The position numbers were made by a program, and so were the translations under genes. Below, in pieces: positions 48,221 to 55,840 of a DNA stretch of 64,000 nt; position 1 is the stretch's first letter; each line of letters opens with the position of its first letter. The stretch comes from Streptomyces sp. NBC_01478 (lineage in GTDB: Bacteria > Actinomycetota > Actinomycetes > Streptomycetales > Streptomycetaceae), in assembly GCF_036227225.1 (NCBI RefSeq), contig NZ_CP109444.1, positions 3,515,501-3,579,500 on the forward strand. Direction: 5' to 3'. Under the pieces are notes generated by a model. It made no database searches, was not told where the DNA came from, and worked only from the letters and a program-made list of their open reading frames with translations.

Positions 48221-51220
48221 CTAGGCCCCGTAGAACAACACGTCCACCACACCCCGAGCCCGACGAGTAGTACGCCGATAGTCATCAAGCATGTCCCCCA
48301 CATGCCCAGGCCCGTACCCCAAGTACCTTCCCACCGCGGCAAGTTCACGCGGATCAGACGGGAACGTATCGCCGGCCCGCCCCCGCACAAGCATCACCGC
48401 GTTACGAACCCGCGTGGCCAACACCCAAGCCTCGTCCAGTACCAAAGCGTCCTCGGCCGAAATGAGCTCAGCCGCACACGCCGCAGCAAGCCCCGCCCGA
48501 GTACGCGTCGTACGCAACCCCGGCTCCGCCCACCCGTGCTGCAACTGCATGAGCTGCACGGTCCACTCGACGTCGGAGAGCCCCCCACGCCCCAGCTTGG
48601 TGTGCAGGGTCGGGTCCGCGCCACGAGGCAACCGCTCCGACTCCATCCGAGCCTTCAACCGCCGAATCTCCCGTACGGCGTCATCCCCGAGCCCTTCCGC
48701 CGGGTACCGCAAAGGATCGATCAGCTCAATGAACCGCCGCCCCAACTCCTCGTCCCCGGCGACGGGTTCGGCCCGCAACAACGCCTGCGACTCCCAAACC
48801 AGCGACCACCGGCGGTAGTACGCCTCGTAGGAGTTCAACGACCGTACGAGCGGCCCCGACTTGCCCTCCGGACGGAGATCCGCATCGATCAGCAGCGGCG
48901 GGTCCGAGCTGGCGACCTGGAGCAGTCGGCGCATCTCGGAGACGACCTTGTTGGCGGCCTCGGAGGCCTCGCGCTCGGGCACGCCCTCGCGGGGTTCGTG
49001 CACGAACAGGACGTCCGCGTCGGAGCCGTAGCCCAGTTCGTGGCCGCCGAAGCGGCCCATGCCGATGACGGCGAAGCGGGTGGGGAGGGTGTCGCCCCAG
49101 CCCTCTCGGACCACCGCGCGCAGCGTGCCGGCGAGGGTTGCGGCGGTGAGGTCGGAGACGGCGCCGCCGACCCGGTCGACGAGGGCGCCCTGGTCGGCCT
49201 CGACGGGCTGGGTCTCGGTGCCGTAGGAGCCGACGATGTCGAAGGCGGCCGTACGGAAGAGTTCGCGGCGGCGGACGCCGCGGGCGAAGGTGACGGCCTG
49301 GACGGCGTCGTCGGCGCGGCCGACCGCGGCCAGTATCTCCTGGTCCAGGTGGGCGCGTTCGCGGGGTTCGAGGCCGCTGCCGCCGTCGCCGTCGCCGAGG
49401 AGGGCGACCGCTTCAGGGGCGCGCATGAGGAGGTCGGGGGCGAGGCGGCCGGCGGACAGCACGCGGGCGAGGTTCTCGGCGGCGGCGCCCTCGTCCCTCA
49501 ACAGCCGCAGGTACCAAGGGGTCTTGCCGAGCGCGTCGGAGACCTTGCGGAAGTTGAGGAGGCCCGCGTCCGGGTCGGCGGAGTCCGCGAACCAGCCCAA
49601 CAGGACGGGCAGCAGGGTGCGTTGGATGGCGGCCTTGCGGGTGACGCCGGAGGCGAGGGCCTCCAGGTGGCGCAGGGCGGCGGCCGGGTCCTGGTAGCCG
49701 AGCGCGACCAGGCGTTCGCGGGCCGCCTTGGGGCTCAGCCTGGTCTCGCCCGGGGCGAGTTGGGCGACCGCGTCGAGCAGCGGACGGTAGAAGAGCTTCT
49801 CGTGCAGGCGTCGCACGACGGTCGCGTGGCGCTTCCACTCGCGGTTCAACTCGGCCACGGGGTCGGTGCGCAGGCCCATCGAGCGGCCGAGGCGGCGCTG
49901 GTCGGCCTCCTCGACGGGGACCAGGTGGGTGCGGCGCAACCGGTAGAGCTGGATGCGGTGTTCCATCGTGCGCAGGAAGCGGTAGGCGTCGTCGAGGCGG
50001 GCGGCGTCCTCGCGGCCGACGTAGCCGCCGGCGGCGAGGGCCTCCAGCGCGACGAGCGTGGTGCCGCTGCGCAGCGAGGTGTCGGCGCGGCCGTGCACCA
50101 ACTGGAGGAGCTGGACGGCGAATTCGACATCGCGCAGGCCGCCGGGGGCGAGCTTCAGTTCGCGGTCGATCTCGGCGACGGGGATGTTCTCGACGACACG
50201 GCGGCGCATCTTCTGCACGTCGGTGACGAAGTTCTCGCGCTCGGCCGCCTGCCACACGAGGGGTTCGAGGGCGGCGACGTACTCCTCGCCGAGCGCGAGG
50301 TCGCCGGCCACCGGGCGGGCCTTGAGCAGGGCCTGGAACTCCCATGTCTTCGCCCAGCGTTGGTAGTAGGCGAGGTGGCTGGCGAGGGTGCGGACCAGGG
50401 GCCCGTTGCGGCCCTCGGGGCGCAGGTTGGCGTCGACGGGCCAGATGGAGCCCTCGACGGTGGTCTCGGAGCAGACCCGCATCATGTGCGCGGCGAGCTT
50501 GGTGGCGGCGCGGACCGCCTTGCCCTCGTCGGCGCCCTCGACGGCCTCGCCGACGAAGATCACGTCGACGTCGGAGATGTAATTCAGCTCGTGGCCGCCG
50601 CACTTGCCCATCGCGATCACCGCGAGCCGGCACAGCGCGGCGTCGTCGGGCGCGGCGGCGCTCGCGATGGCGAGGGCTGCGCGCAGGGTGGCGGTGGCGA
50701 GGTCGGCGAGTTCGGCGGCGGTCTGGGCGAGGTCGGTGGTGCCGCACACGTCACGGGCGGCGATGGACAGCAGGCAGCGGCGGTAGGCGACACGGAGGGC
50801 GACGGGATCGGTGGCCTCCGCCAGCCCGCGCTCGAACTCCTCCACCCCGGGGTGGAGGTCGCGCGGCTCGTACATGACGAGGGCGTGCCAGTCGCGCGGG
50901 TGCCGGGCGAGGTGGTCCCCCAGGGCGGAGGAGGCACCGAGCACGCCGAGCAGCCGGTCCCGTAGGGGTTTCGCCGCGATCAGCGTGTCCGTCAGCTCAC
51001 GCCGGGCGGTGGGCTCGGGCTGCGCCTCCAGGAGCCGTACGAGACCCTGGAGGGCCAGGTCGGGGTCGGCGGTGGCGCCGAGGGCCTCCAGCAGGACCGG
51101 GTCGTTCCTTATCGGCGCCAGCTCCGCGCTCTCCAGGAGCCGCTCGGCGGCGGAGGGATCGGTGAAGCCGTGCCGCAGCAGTCGCGTGAAGGTGCTGCTC
51201 CTGCGCCCCGGCGCCGTCAT
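48221..51220 (-). CDS. glnE: Glutamine synthetase adenylyltransferase/adenylyl-removing enzyme
   Basis: A 999-residue bifunctional enzyme that adds AMP to, and removes it from, Tyr397 of GlnA in response to nitrogen state. Two nucleotidyltransferase domains are visible: AMGKCGGHELNYISDVDVIF near residues 203-222 (deadenylylation half) and GMGRFGGHELGYGSDADVLF near 715-735 (adenylylation half), each followed by a matching DANLRPEGRNGPLVRTL or DADLRPEGKSGPLVRSL. ELKLAPGGLRDVEFAVQLLQ and TKLGRGGLSDVEWTVQLMQL are also duplicated. The ATG at 51220 follows GGGAGG; a 15-base tandem repeat lies just upstream. Its substrate GlnA is encoded 44 kb away in this window. Confidence 0.97.
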   Translation of the reverse strand: MTAPGRRSSTFTRLLRHGFTDPSAAERLLESAELAPIRNDPVLLEALGATADPDLALQGLVRLLEAQPEPTARRELTDTLIAAKPLRDRLLGVLGASSALGDHLARHPRDWHALVMYEPRDLHPGVEEFERGLAEATDPVALRVAYRRCLLSIAARDVCGTTDLAQTAAELADLATATLRAALAIASAAAPDDAALCRLAVIAMGKCGGHELNYISDVDVIFVGEAVEGADEGKAVRAATKLAAHMMRVCSETTVEGSIWPVDANLRPEGRNGPLVRTLASHLAYYQRWAKTWEFQALLKARPVAGDLALGEEYVAALEPLVWQAAERENFVTDVQKMRRRVVENIPVAEIDRELKLAPGGLRDVEFAVQLLQLVHGRADTSLRSGTTLVALEALAAGGYVGREDAARLDDAYRFLRTMEHRIQLYRLRRTHLVPVEEADQRRLGRSMGLRTDPVAELNREWKRHATVVRRLHEKLFYRPLLDAVAQLAPGETRLSPKAARERLVALGYQDPAAALRHLEALASGVTRKAAIQRTLLPVLLGWFADSADPDAGLLNFRKVSDALGKTPWYLRLLRDEGAAAENLARVLSAGRLAPDLLMRAPEAVALLGDGDGGSGLEPRERAHLDQEILAAVGRADDAVQAVTFARGVRRRELFRTAAFDIVGSYGTETQPVEADQGALVDRVGGAVSDLTAATLAGTLRAVVREGWGDTLPTRFAVIGMGRFGGHELGYGSDADVLFVHEPREGVPEREASEAANKVVSEMRRLLQVASSDPPLLIDADLRPEGKSGPLVRSLNSYEAYYRRWSLVWESQALLRAEPVAGDEELGRRFIELIDPLRYPAEGLGDDAVREIRRLKARMESERLPRGADPTLHTKLGRGGLSDVEWTVQLMQLQHGWAEPGLRTTRTRAGLAAACAAELISAEDALVLDEAWVLATRVRNAVMLVRGRAGDTFPSDPRELAAVGRYLGYGPGHVGDMLDDYRRTTRRARGVVDVLFYGA

Positions 51221-51234
51221 CCTCGGCCTCCCTC

Positions 51235-51309
51235 GGATCAAGGTCGTGCGGATCTGGGTCGTTCGGATCCAGATCATTCGGATCTACGTCGTTCCGATCT
51301 AGATCGTGA
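51235..51309. repeat. Five tandem 15-base repeats upstream of glnE
   Basis: GGATCAAGGTCGTGC, GGATCTGGGTCGTTC, GGATCCAGATCATTC, GGATCTACGTCGTTC, CGATCTAGATCGTGA. The core is GATC-n4-TC. It begins 15 bases before the glnE start, where the promoter and leader should be. On the minus strand a short in-frame stretch reads IRTT-repeats, but a stop codon interrupts the full array, so it is not coding throughout. Confidence 0.88.
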
Positions 51310-51421
51310 CGTCCCGAGCCTAACCGCAGGTGCGGGCGGGGGCGCCGGGGCGTGCGGCGATGAGTTCGGGCGGGGTACGGGGTCTCCCGTAGGGGACGAC
51401 CGACGACTCAGGGAGAAGCCG

Positions 51422-51934
51422 ATGACCTACAAGGAACCGCGTACCCGTCTCGACCCCCGCTACAGCGACCCGGCGGCCACCGCGACCGACTGGGCCACGG
51501 CCCAGGCGCGGCTCGACGAGGCCGAGCTGTTCTGGATCTCGACGGTACGGCCGGACGGGCGGCCGCATGTGACGCCCCTGCCGGCGGTGTGGGCGGACGG
51601 GGCGCTGCACTTCTGCACCGGCCCCGAGGAGCGCAAGGCGCTCAACCTCGCCGGCAATCCGCACGTCGTGCTGACGACCGGCACGAACACCGTCGACACG
51701 GGGTACGACCTGGTCGTCGAGGGTGCGGCGGTGCGGGTCGTGGACGAGGACCGGCTGCGGGAGCTGGCCGCCGCGTGGGAGGCGAAGTACGGCAGTTTCT
51801 GGCACTTCGACGTGCGGGACGGGGCCTTCCATCACGGTTCCGGGCACGCCTTTGTGTTCGCTGTGGCGCCCCGCACGGTTTTCGGCTTCGGTAAGGGGGA
51901 GCCGTTCAGCCAGACGCGGTGGCGGTTCGAGTGA
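51422..51934 (+). CDS. Pyridoxamine 5'-phosphate oxidase-family protein (F420/FMN split barrel)
   Basis: A 170-residue protein of the FMN/F420-binding split-barrel family: AELFWISTVRPDGRPHVTPL, PAVWADGALHFCTGPEERKA, NPHVVLTTGTNT, LVVEGAAVRVVDEDRLRELA and GFGKGEPFSQTRWRF at the end. In actinobacteria this group mostly contains small F420- or flavin-dependent oxidoreductases rather than true PdxH. GGGAGAAG precedes the ATG at 51422. The VOC gene starts 24 bases downstream, so the two are probably co-transcribed. Substrate unknown. Confidence 0.87.
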   Translation: MTYKEPRTRLDPRYSDPAATATDWATAQARLDEAELFWISTVRPDGRPHVTPLPAVWADGALHFCTGPEERKALNLAGNPHVVLTTGTNTVDTGYDLVVEGAAVRVVDEDRLRELAAAWEAKYGSFWHFDVRDGAFHHGSGHAFVFAVAPRTVFGFGKGEPFSQTRWRFE

Positions 51935-51958
51935 CACGCCTGACAAAGGAGTCAAGCC

Positions 51959-52399
51959 ATGGACATGACCCTCGAAGTGATCCTGCTGCCCGTCTCGGAC
52001 GTGGACCGGGCCAAGGCGTTCTACCAGGACAAGGTCGGCTTCCATGTCGATCTCGACGGTGAGGTGATGGAGGGCGTGCGGATCGTGCAGCTCACGCCGC
52101 CGGGGTCCGGGTGTTCCATCGCCCTCGTGGACGGGTTGCAGGTGCCCACCGGTACCCCGCAGCCCGGGACGTACCACGGCATGCAGTTGTGCGTGCAGGA
52201 CGCGAAGGCGGCCTACGACGAGCTGACCGCGCGCGGGCTCGAGGTCAGTGAGCCGGTGCAGTTCGCGCCGCAGGACGGGGCGACGTTCATGTACTTCAAG
52301 GACCCGGACGGCAACGGCTGGGCGATCCAGGAGTACCGGAAGCGGGCGACCGAGCCGCTGCACCAGGTGCTGGCTCAACTGGCGGGGCCGCAGCAGTAG
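51959..52399 (+). CDS. VOC-family (glyoxalase-like) protein
   Basis: A 146-residue protein of the vicinal-oxygen-chelate fold: LEVILLPVSDVDRAKAFYQD, GFHVDLDGEVMEGVRIVQLT, then YHGMQLCVQDAKAAYDELTA and FMYFKDPDGNGWAIQEY. The DPDGNxW-x-hQE end supplies a metal-binding Glu; the first metal ligand position is less clear. Such proteins are dioxygenases, isomerases or resistance proteins; no specific function can be given. AAAGGAG precedes the ATG, and the upstream split-barrel gene is 24 bases away. Confidence 0.88.
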   Translation: MDMTLEVILLPVSDVDRAKAFYQDKVGFHVDLDGEVMEGVRIVQLTPPGSGCSIALVDGLQVPTGTPQPGTYHGMQLCVQDAKAAYDELTARGLEVSEPVQFAPQDGATFMYFKDPDGNGWAIQEYRKRATEPLHQVLAQLAGPQQ

Positions 52400-52528
52400 T
52401 TCGCCACCGACAGCAGTTCACCACTTCTTCATCCATCGGGTTGGGAGCGGTGGGATGCGGGCATTTTGGCGTGTGCATGCTCTGTCCGCACCGTCACCCC
52501 CGTCCTCCCCCCCCACCCGGAGGTTGAA

Positions 52529-53473
52529 GTGTCCGGCAGTTCTGGCAATTCCGGCAGTTCTGGCAGTTCTGGCAGTTCCGTTGGTTCCGTTGGTTCCGCG
52601 TACCGCCGCAGCCGCGCCGTCGTGGCGTCCGCGCTCGCCTTCTCGGCAGCCGCCGTCGGGGTCTGGACCGGCTTCGGCACCGTCTCGGCCGCGCACGCCG
52701 CGACCGTGGTGCCGACCCCGGACCACGTCGTCGTGGTGGTGATGGAGAACCACGCCTACAGCCAGGTCATCGGCTCCTCCAGTGCCCCCTACATCAACTC
52801 GCTCGCGACCGGCGGCGCCGCCCTCACCCAGTCGTACGGGATCACCCACCCGAGCCAGCCGAACTACTTCGCCCTGTTCTCCGGCTCCACCCAGGGCATC
52901 ACCAGCGACAGTTGCTACACGGCCGGCTTCTCCTCGGCCGCGAACCTCGCCTCCGAGGTGACCGCCGCGGGTGGCAGTTGGGCGAGCTACAACGAGACGC
53001 TGCCGAGCCAGGGTTCGACGACGTGCAGCAGCGGCACCTACGCGCGTAAGCACAACCCGTGGTTCGGCTTCTCGAACGTCGCGACGTCCACGGCGAAGAC
53101 GTTCACGCAGTTCCCGACGGACTACACGGCCCTCCCCGACCTCTCCTTCGTCACCCCCAACCTGTGCAGCGACATGCACGACTGCTCGGTGGCGACCGGT
53201 GACACCTGGCTGAAGAACAACCTCGGCGCGTACGCCACGTGGGCCAAGACCCACAACAGCCTGCTCGTCGTCACCTTCGACGAGGACAACCTGCTCAGCG
53301 GCAACCGCATCCCGACGGTCTTCTACGGCCAGCCGGTGAAGGCCGGTTCGACGTCCTCGACCACGTACAACCACTACAACCTGCTGCGGACCCTGGAGGA
53401 CTCCCAGGGCCTGACCACCCACGCGGGCAACGCGGCCTCGGCCGCCGACATCACCGGCATCTGGGCGTCCTGA
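52529..53473 (+). CDS. Secreted phosphoesterase (acid phosphatase/phospholipase C-like)
   Basis: A 314-residue exported protein of the phosphoesterase family. It starts with an unusual Ser/Gly tract (residues 2-23, SGSSGNSGSSGSSGSS and VGSVGS) encoded by 9-base repeats GGCAGTTCT, then RRSRAVVASALAFSAAAVGV and a cleavage region near SAAHAAT. The catalytic domain shows VVVVVMENHAYSQVIGSSSA, GGAALTQSYGITHPSQPNYF, LFSG, SFVTPNLCSDMHDCS and LLVVTFDEDN, matching alkaline-phosphatase-fold metal sites. GGAGG precedes the GTG at 52529. The MFS gene starts two bases after its stop. Confidence 0.87.
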   Translation: MSGSSGNSGSSGSSGSSVGSVGSAYRRSRAVVASALAFSAAAVGVWTGFGTVSAAHAATVVPTPDHVVVVVMENHAYSQVIGSSSAPYINSLATGGAALTQSYGITHPSQPNYFALFSGSTQGITSDSCYTAGFSSAANLASEVTAAGGSWASYNETLPSQGSTTCSSGTYARKHNPWFGFSNVATSTAKTFTQFPTDYTALPDLSFVTPNLCSDMHDCSVATGDTWLKNNLGAYATWAKTHNSLLVVTFDEDNLLSGNRIPTVFYGQPVKAGSTSSTTYNHYNLLRTLEDSQGLTTHAGNAASAADITGIWAS

Positions 53474-53474
53474 G

Positions 53475-54797
53475 ATGTACGTGGCGGACAGCCGCGCCAA
53501 CGCCGGAAGCACCACCGCGAGTACTACGGGTACTCCGGCGCGGGTGTCCGCCGTGGTCGCCCCCACGGTCTTCGCCCTCGGCGCGGTCAGCCTGATCACC
53601 GACGTGTCGTCCGAGATGGTGACCGCGGTCCTCCCGCTGTACCTGGTGACGGGCCTGGGCCTCTCCCCACTGGGCTTCGGTCTCCTGGACGGCATCTACA
53701 ACGGCTTCTCGGCCCTAGTCCGCCTGGTCGGCGGTCACCTCGCCGACCGGGGCGGCGGCCGGCACAAGTGGGTAGCGGGCGTGGGCTACGCCGTCTCGGC
53801 GGCCTGCAAGCCTCTCCTCCTGCTCGCCCACACCCTCACTCCCATCGGTCTGATCCTCGCCGCCGACCGCACGGGCAAGGGCCTGCGCACGGCACCGCGC
53901 GACGCGCTGATCTCCCTCTCCTCCACCCCGGAGAACCGGGGTCGTGCCTTCGGGGTACACCGCGCGATGGACACGGCGGGCGCGCTGCTCGGCCCGCTGG
54001 TGGCGTTCCTGATCCTCCGGGCGACGGTGGACGGCTACGACGCGGTGTTCACGGTGAGCTTCTGCGTGGCGGTGGTCGGCGTCCTGGTGCTGGTGCTGTT
54101 CGTGCCGGGATCGTCGTCAACTGCCGCGCCCCGCACGGAGAAAGCCGTACGGGAGAGGGTCGTAGGGGAAAGGGCCGTAGGGGAGAAGGCTGTACGCCCC
54201 ACCCTCCGCGCCGCCTTCGCCCTCCTCGCCCGCCGCGACCTGCGCCGTATCACCGTCTGCGCACTCCTCCTCGGCCTCGCGACGGTCAGCGACTCCTTCG
54301 TCTACCTGCTGCTGCAACGGCGCCTCGGCGTCCCCGACCGCTGGTTCGCGCTGCTGCCGCTGGGCACGGCGGCGGCGTTCCTGCTGCTGGCCGTACCACT
54401 GGGCCGGCTCGCGGACCGTGTCGGCCGCTGGCAGGTGTTCCTGGCGGGCCACGGAGCCCTCCTCACGGCGTACGCCCTCCTACTCACCTCCTGGCACGGC
54501 ACGGCCCTCCCCTACGCCGTCCTCCTCCTGCACGGCGCCTTCTACGCGGCGACCGACGGCGTGCTGATGGCGGCGGCCTCGGACAGCGTGCCGGAGGAAC
54601 TGCGGTCGTCGGGGCTGGCGTTGGTGCAGACGGGCCAGGCGGCGGCGCGGTTCGTGTGCTCGCTGGGCTTCGGTGCGGCGTGGACGCTGTGGGGCGACCG
54701 TACGGCGCTCATGGCGTCGGCGGTGGCGCTGGCGGGCTGCGCGGCGTTCGCCCTGACGCTCCGCCCCGGCCGATCAGTCCCGGAGCCCGTCTCATGA
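53475..54797 (+). CDS. MFS transporter
   Basis: A 440-residue major-facilitator protein with about 12 membrane segments. The loop 2-3 signature is GHLADRGGGRHKW and the mirror LGRLADRVGRW; SLITDVSSEMVTAVLPLYLV at the start and FRVPDRTGKGLRTAPRDALI-like sequence (ADRTGKGLRTAPRDALISL) are typical of a subgroup annotated as drug or sugar efflux proteins. The central cytoplasmic loop contains four five-residue repeats (EKAVR, ERVVG, ERAVG, EKAVR). The start follows the phosphoesterase stop by one base, and the next gene overlaps its stop by ATGA, so all three are coupled. Substrate unknown. Confidence 0.9.
   Translation: MYVADSRANAGSTTASTTGTPARVSAVVAPTVFALGAVSLITDVSSEMVTAVLPLYLVTGLGLSPLGFGLLDGIYNGFSALVRLVGGHLADRGGGRHKWVAGVGYAVSAACKPLLLLAHTLTPIGLILAADRTGKGLRTAPRDALISLSSTPENRGRAFGVHRAMDTAGALLGPLVAFLILRATVDGYDAVFTVSFCVAVVGVLVLVLFVPGSSSTAAPRTEKAVRERVVGERAVGEKAVRPTLRAAFALLARRDLRRITVCALLLGLATVSDSFVYLLLQRRLGVPDRWFALLPLGTAAAFLLLAVPLGRLADRVGRWQVFLAGHGALLTAYALLLTSWHGTALPYAVLLLHGAFYAATDGVLMAAASDSVPEELRSSGLALVQTGQAAARFVCSLGFGAAWTLWGDRTALMASAVALAGCAAFALTLRPGRSVPEPVS
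54136..54195. repeat. Four tandem 15-base repeats inside the MFS gene
   Basis: CGGAGAAAGCCGTAC, GGGAGAGGGTCGTAG, GGGAAAGGGCCGTAG, GGGAGAAGGCTGTAC. They encode E[KR][AV]V[RG] repeats in the loop between the two halves of the transporter, where length can vary without harm. Confidence 0.85.
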
Positions 54798-55813
54798 CCC
54801 TGCGCAGCCGCATCCTGGTCCTCCTCGCCGCCGTGGCCGTACTCGCCGCAGTGGCCACGGCCTCGGTCCTGCACGCGTCCGCCCGGTCCGAGCGGCGGAA
54901 CGAGACCCAGCCCGGCGGCCCGAAGATCACGGCGGGCCGGATCACCCTGACCGACCCCGACCGCATGGTGTTCCGCAACATGGCATGGGGCCCACACCGC
55001 GACGAACTCACCACGGTCCCGGCGTCGAACCCCGCCGGCCCCCGCATCGCCTCGGGCCTCAAGTGCCTGCGCTTTTACGCGAGTTCGGGCACCGGAGTCT
55101 GCCTCCAGGCGGTCCACGGCACGGTCACGGACACCTACCGCGCGCTGATCCTCGACGCCCACCTCAAGGAGACGGCCCGCTACGACGTCCCCGGCATCCC
55201 CTCCCGCGCCCGGGTCTCCCCCACGGGCCACTTCGCCGCGTGGACGGCATTCGTCGGCGGCGACTCCTACGCCGGCACGAACTTCTCGACGCGAGCGGCG
55301 ATCGTCGACACCAGGACGGGCCATCTGATCCCGTCCCTGGAGTCCTTCCGCATCCTCAAGGACGGACACATCTACCACGCGGCCGACGTCAACTTCTGGG
55401 GCGTGACCTTCGCGGCGGACGACCGCACGTTCTACGCGACGCTGGCGACGAAGGGCAGCACATATCTGGTGCGGGGCGACCTGCACACCCGCACGGTCAC
55501 CACGATCCACACCAACGTCGAATGCCCGTCCCTGTCCCCCGACGGCACGAGGATCGCCTTCAAGAAACGCGTGAAGGGCCTCCCGAAGGACGCCCCGTGG
55601 CATCTGTACGTACTCGACCTCCGCACGATGCGCGAAACCCCGCTGGCGGAGTCGAGAAGCGTGGACGACCAGGCGGTGTGGAGGGACGACCACACGGTCG
55701 TCTACGCGATGCCCGGGGACTATGGGGCGGACCTGTACAGCGTCCCTGCGAACGGCACGGGAAAGCCGCGGCGCATCAGCACCGCGGCGGTGTCTCCCGC
55801 GTACGTCGACTAG
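54794..55813 (+). CDS. Secreted TolB-like beta-propeller protein
   Basis: A 339-residue protein with an N-terminal signal anchor (RSRILVLLAAVAVLAAVATA SVLHA). The rest reads as WD40/TolB-like blades: RARVSPTGHFAAWTAF, DVNFWGVTFAADDRTFYATL, ECPSLSPDGTRIAFKKR, WHLYVLDLRTMRETPLAES, DDQAVWRDDHTVVYAMPGD and ADLYSVPANGTGKPRRIS. The SPDGTRIAF-type phrases are the signature of PD40 repeats. It probably binds proteins or glycans at the cell surface. The ATG overlaps the MFS stop (ATGA). Converges on the glnA-like gene with a terminator between. Confidence 0.87.
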   Translation: MTLRSRILVLLAAVAVLAAVATASVLHASARSERRNETQPGGPKITAGRITLTDPDRMVFRNMAWGPHRDELTTVPASNPAGPRIASGLKCLRFYASSGTGVCLQAVHGTVTDTYRALILDAHLKETARYDVPGIPSRARVSPTGHFAAWTAFVGGDSYAGTNFSTRAAIVDTRTGHLIPSLESFRILKDGHIYHAADVNFWGVTFAADDRTFYATLATKGSTYLVRGDLHTRTVTTIHTNVECPSLSPDGTRIAFKKRVKGLPKDAPWHLYVLDLRTMRETPLAESRSVDDQAVWRDDHTVVYAMPGDYGADLYSVPANGTGKPRRISTAAVSPAYVD

Positions 55814-55814
55814 G

Positions 55815-55836
55815 GCGCGCCCCGGAAGGGGCGCGC
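55815..55836. terminator. Bidirectional terminator with GGAA tetraloop
   Basis: GCGCGCCCC-GGAA-GGGGCGCGC: a perfect 9-bp stem with a GNRA-type loop between the convergent propeller and glutamine-synthetase-like genes. Confidence 0.88.
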
Positions 55837-55840
55837 AGCG

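Noticed and set aside
47306..50965. A 1219-codon plus-strand frame over EamA and glnE
   Set aside because: It runs out of frame through EamA and antisense to glnE, both clear genes.
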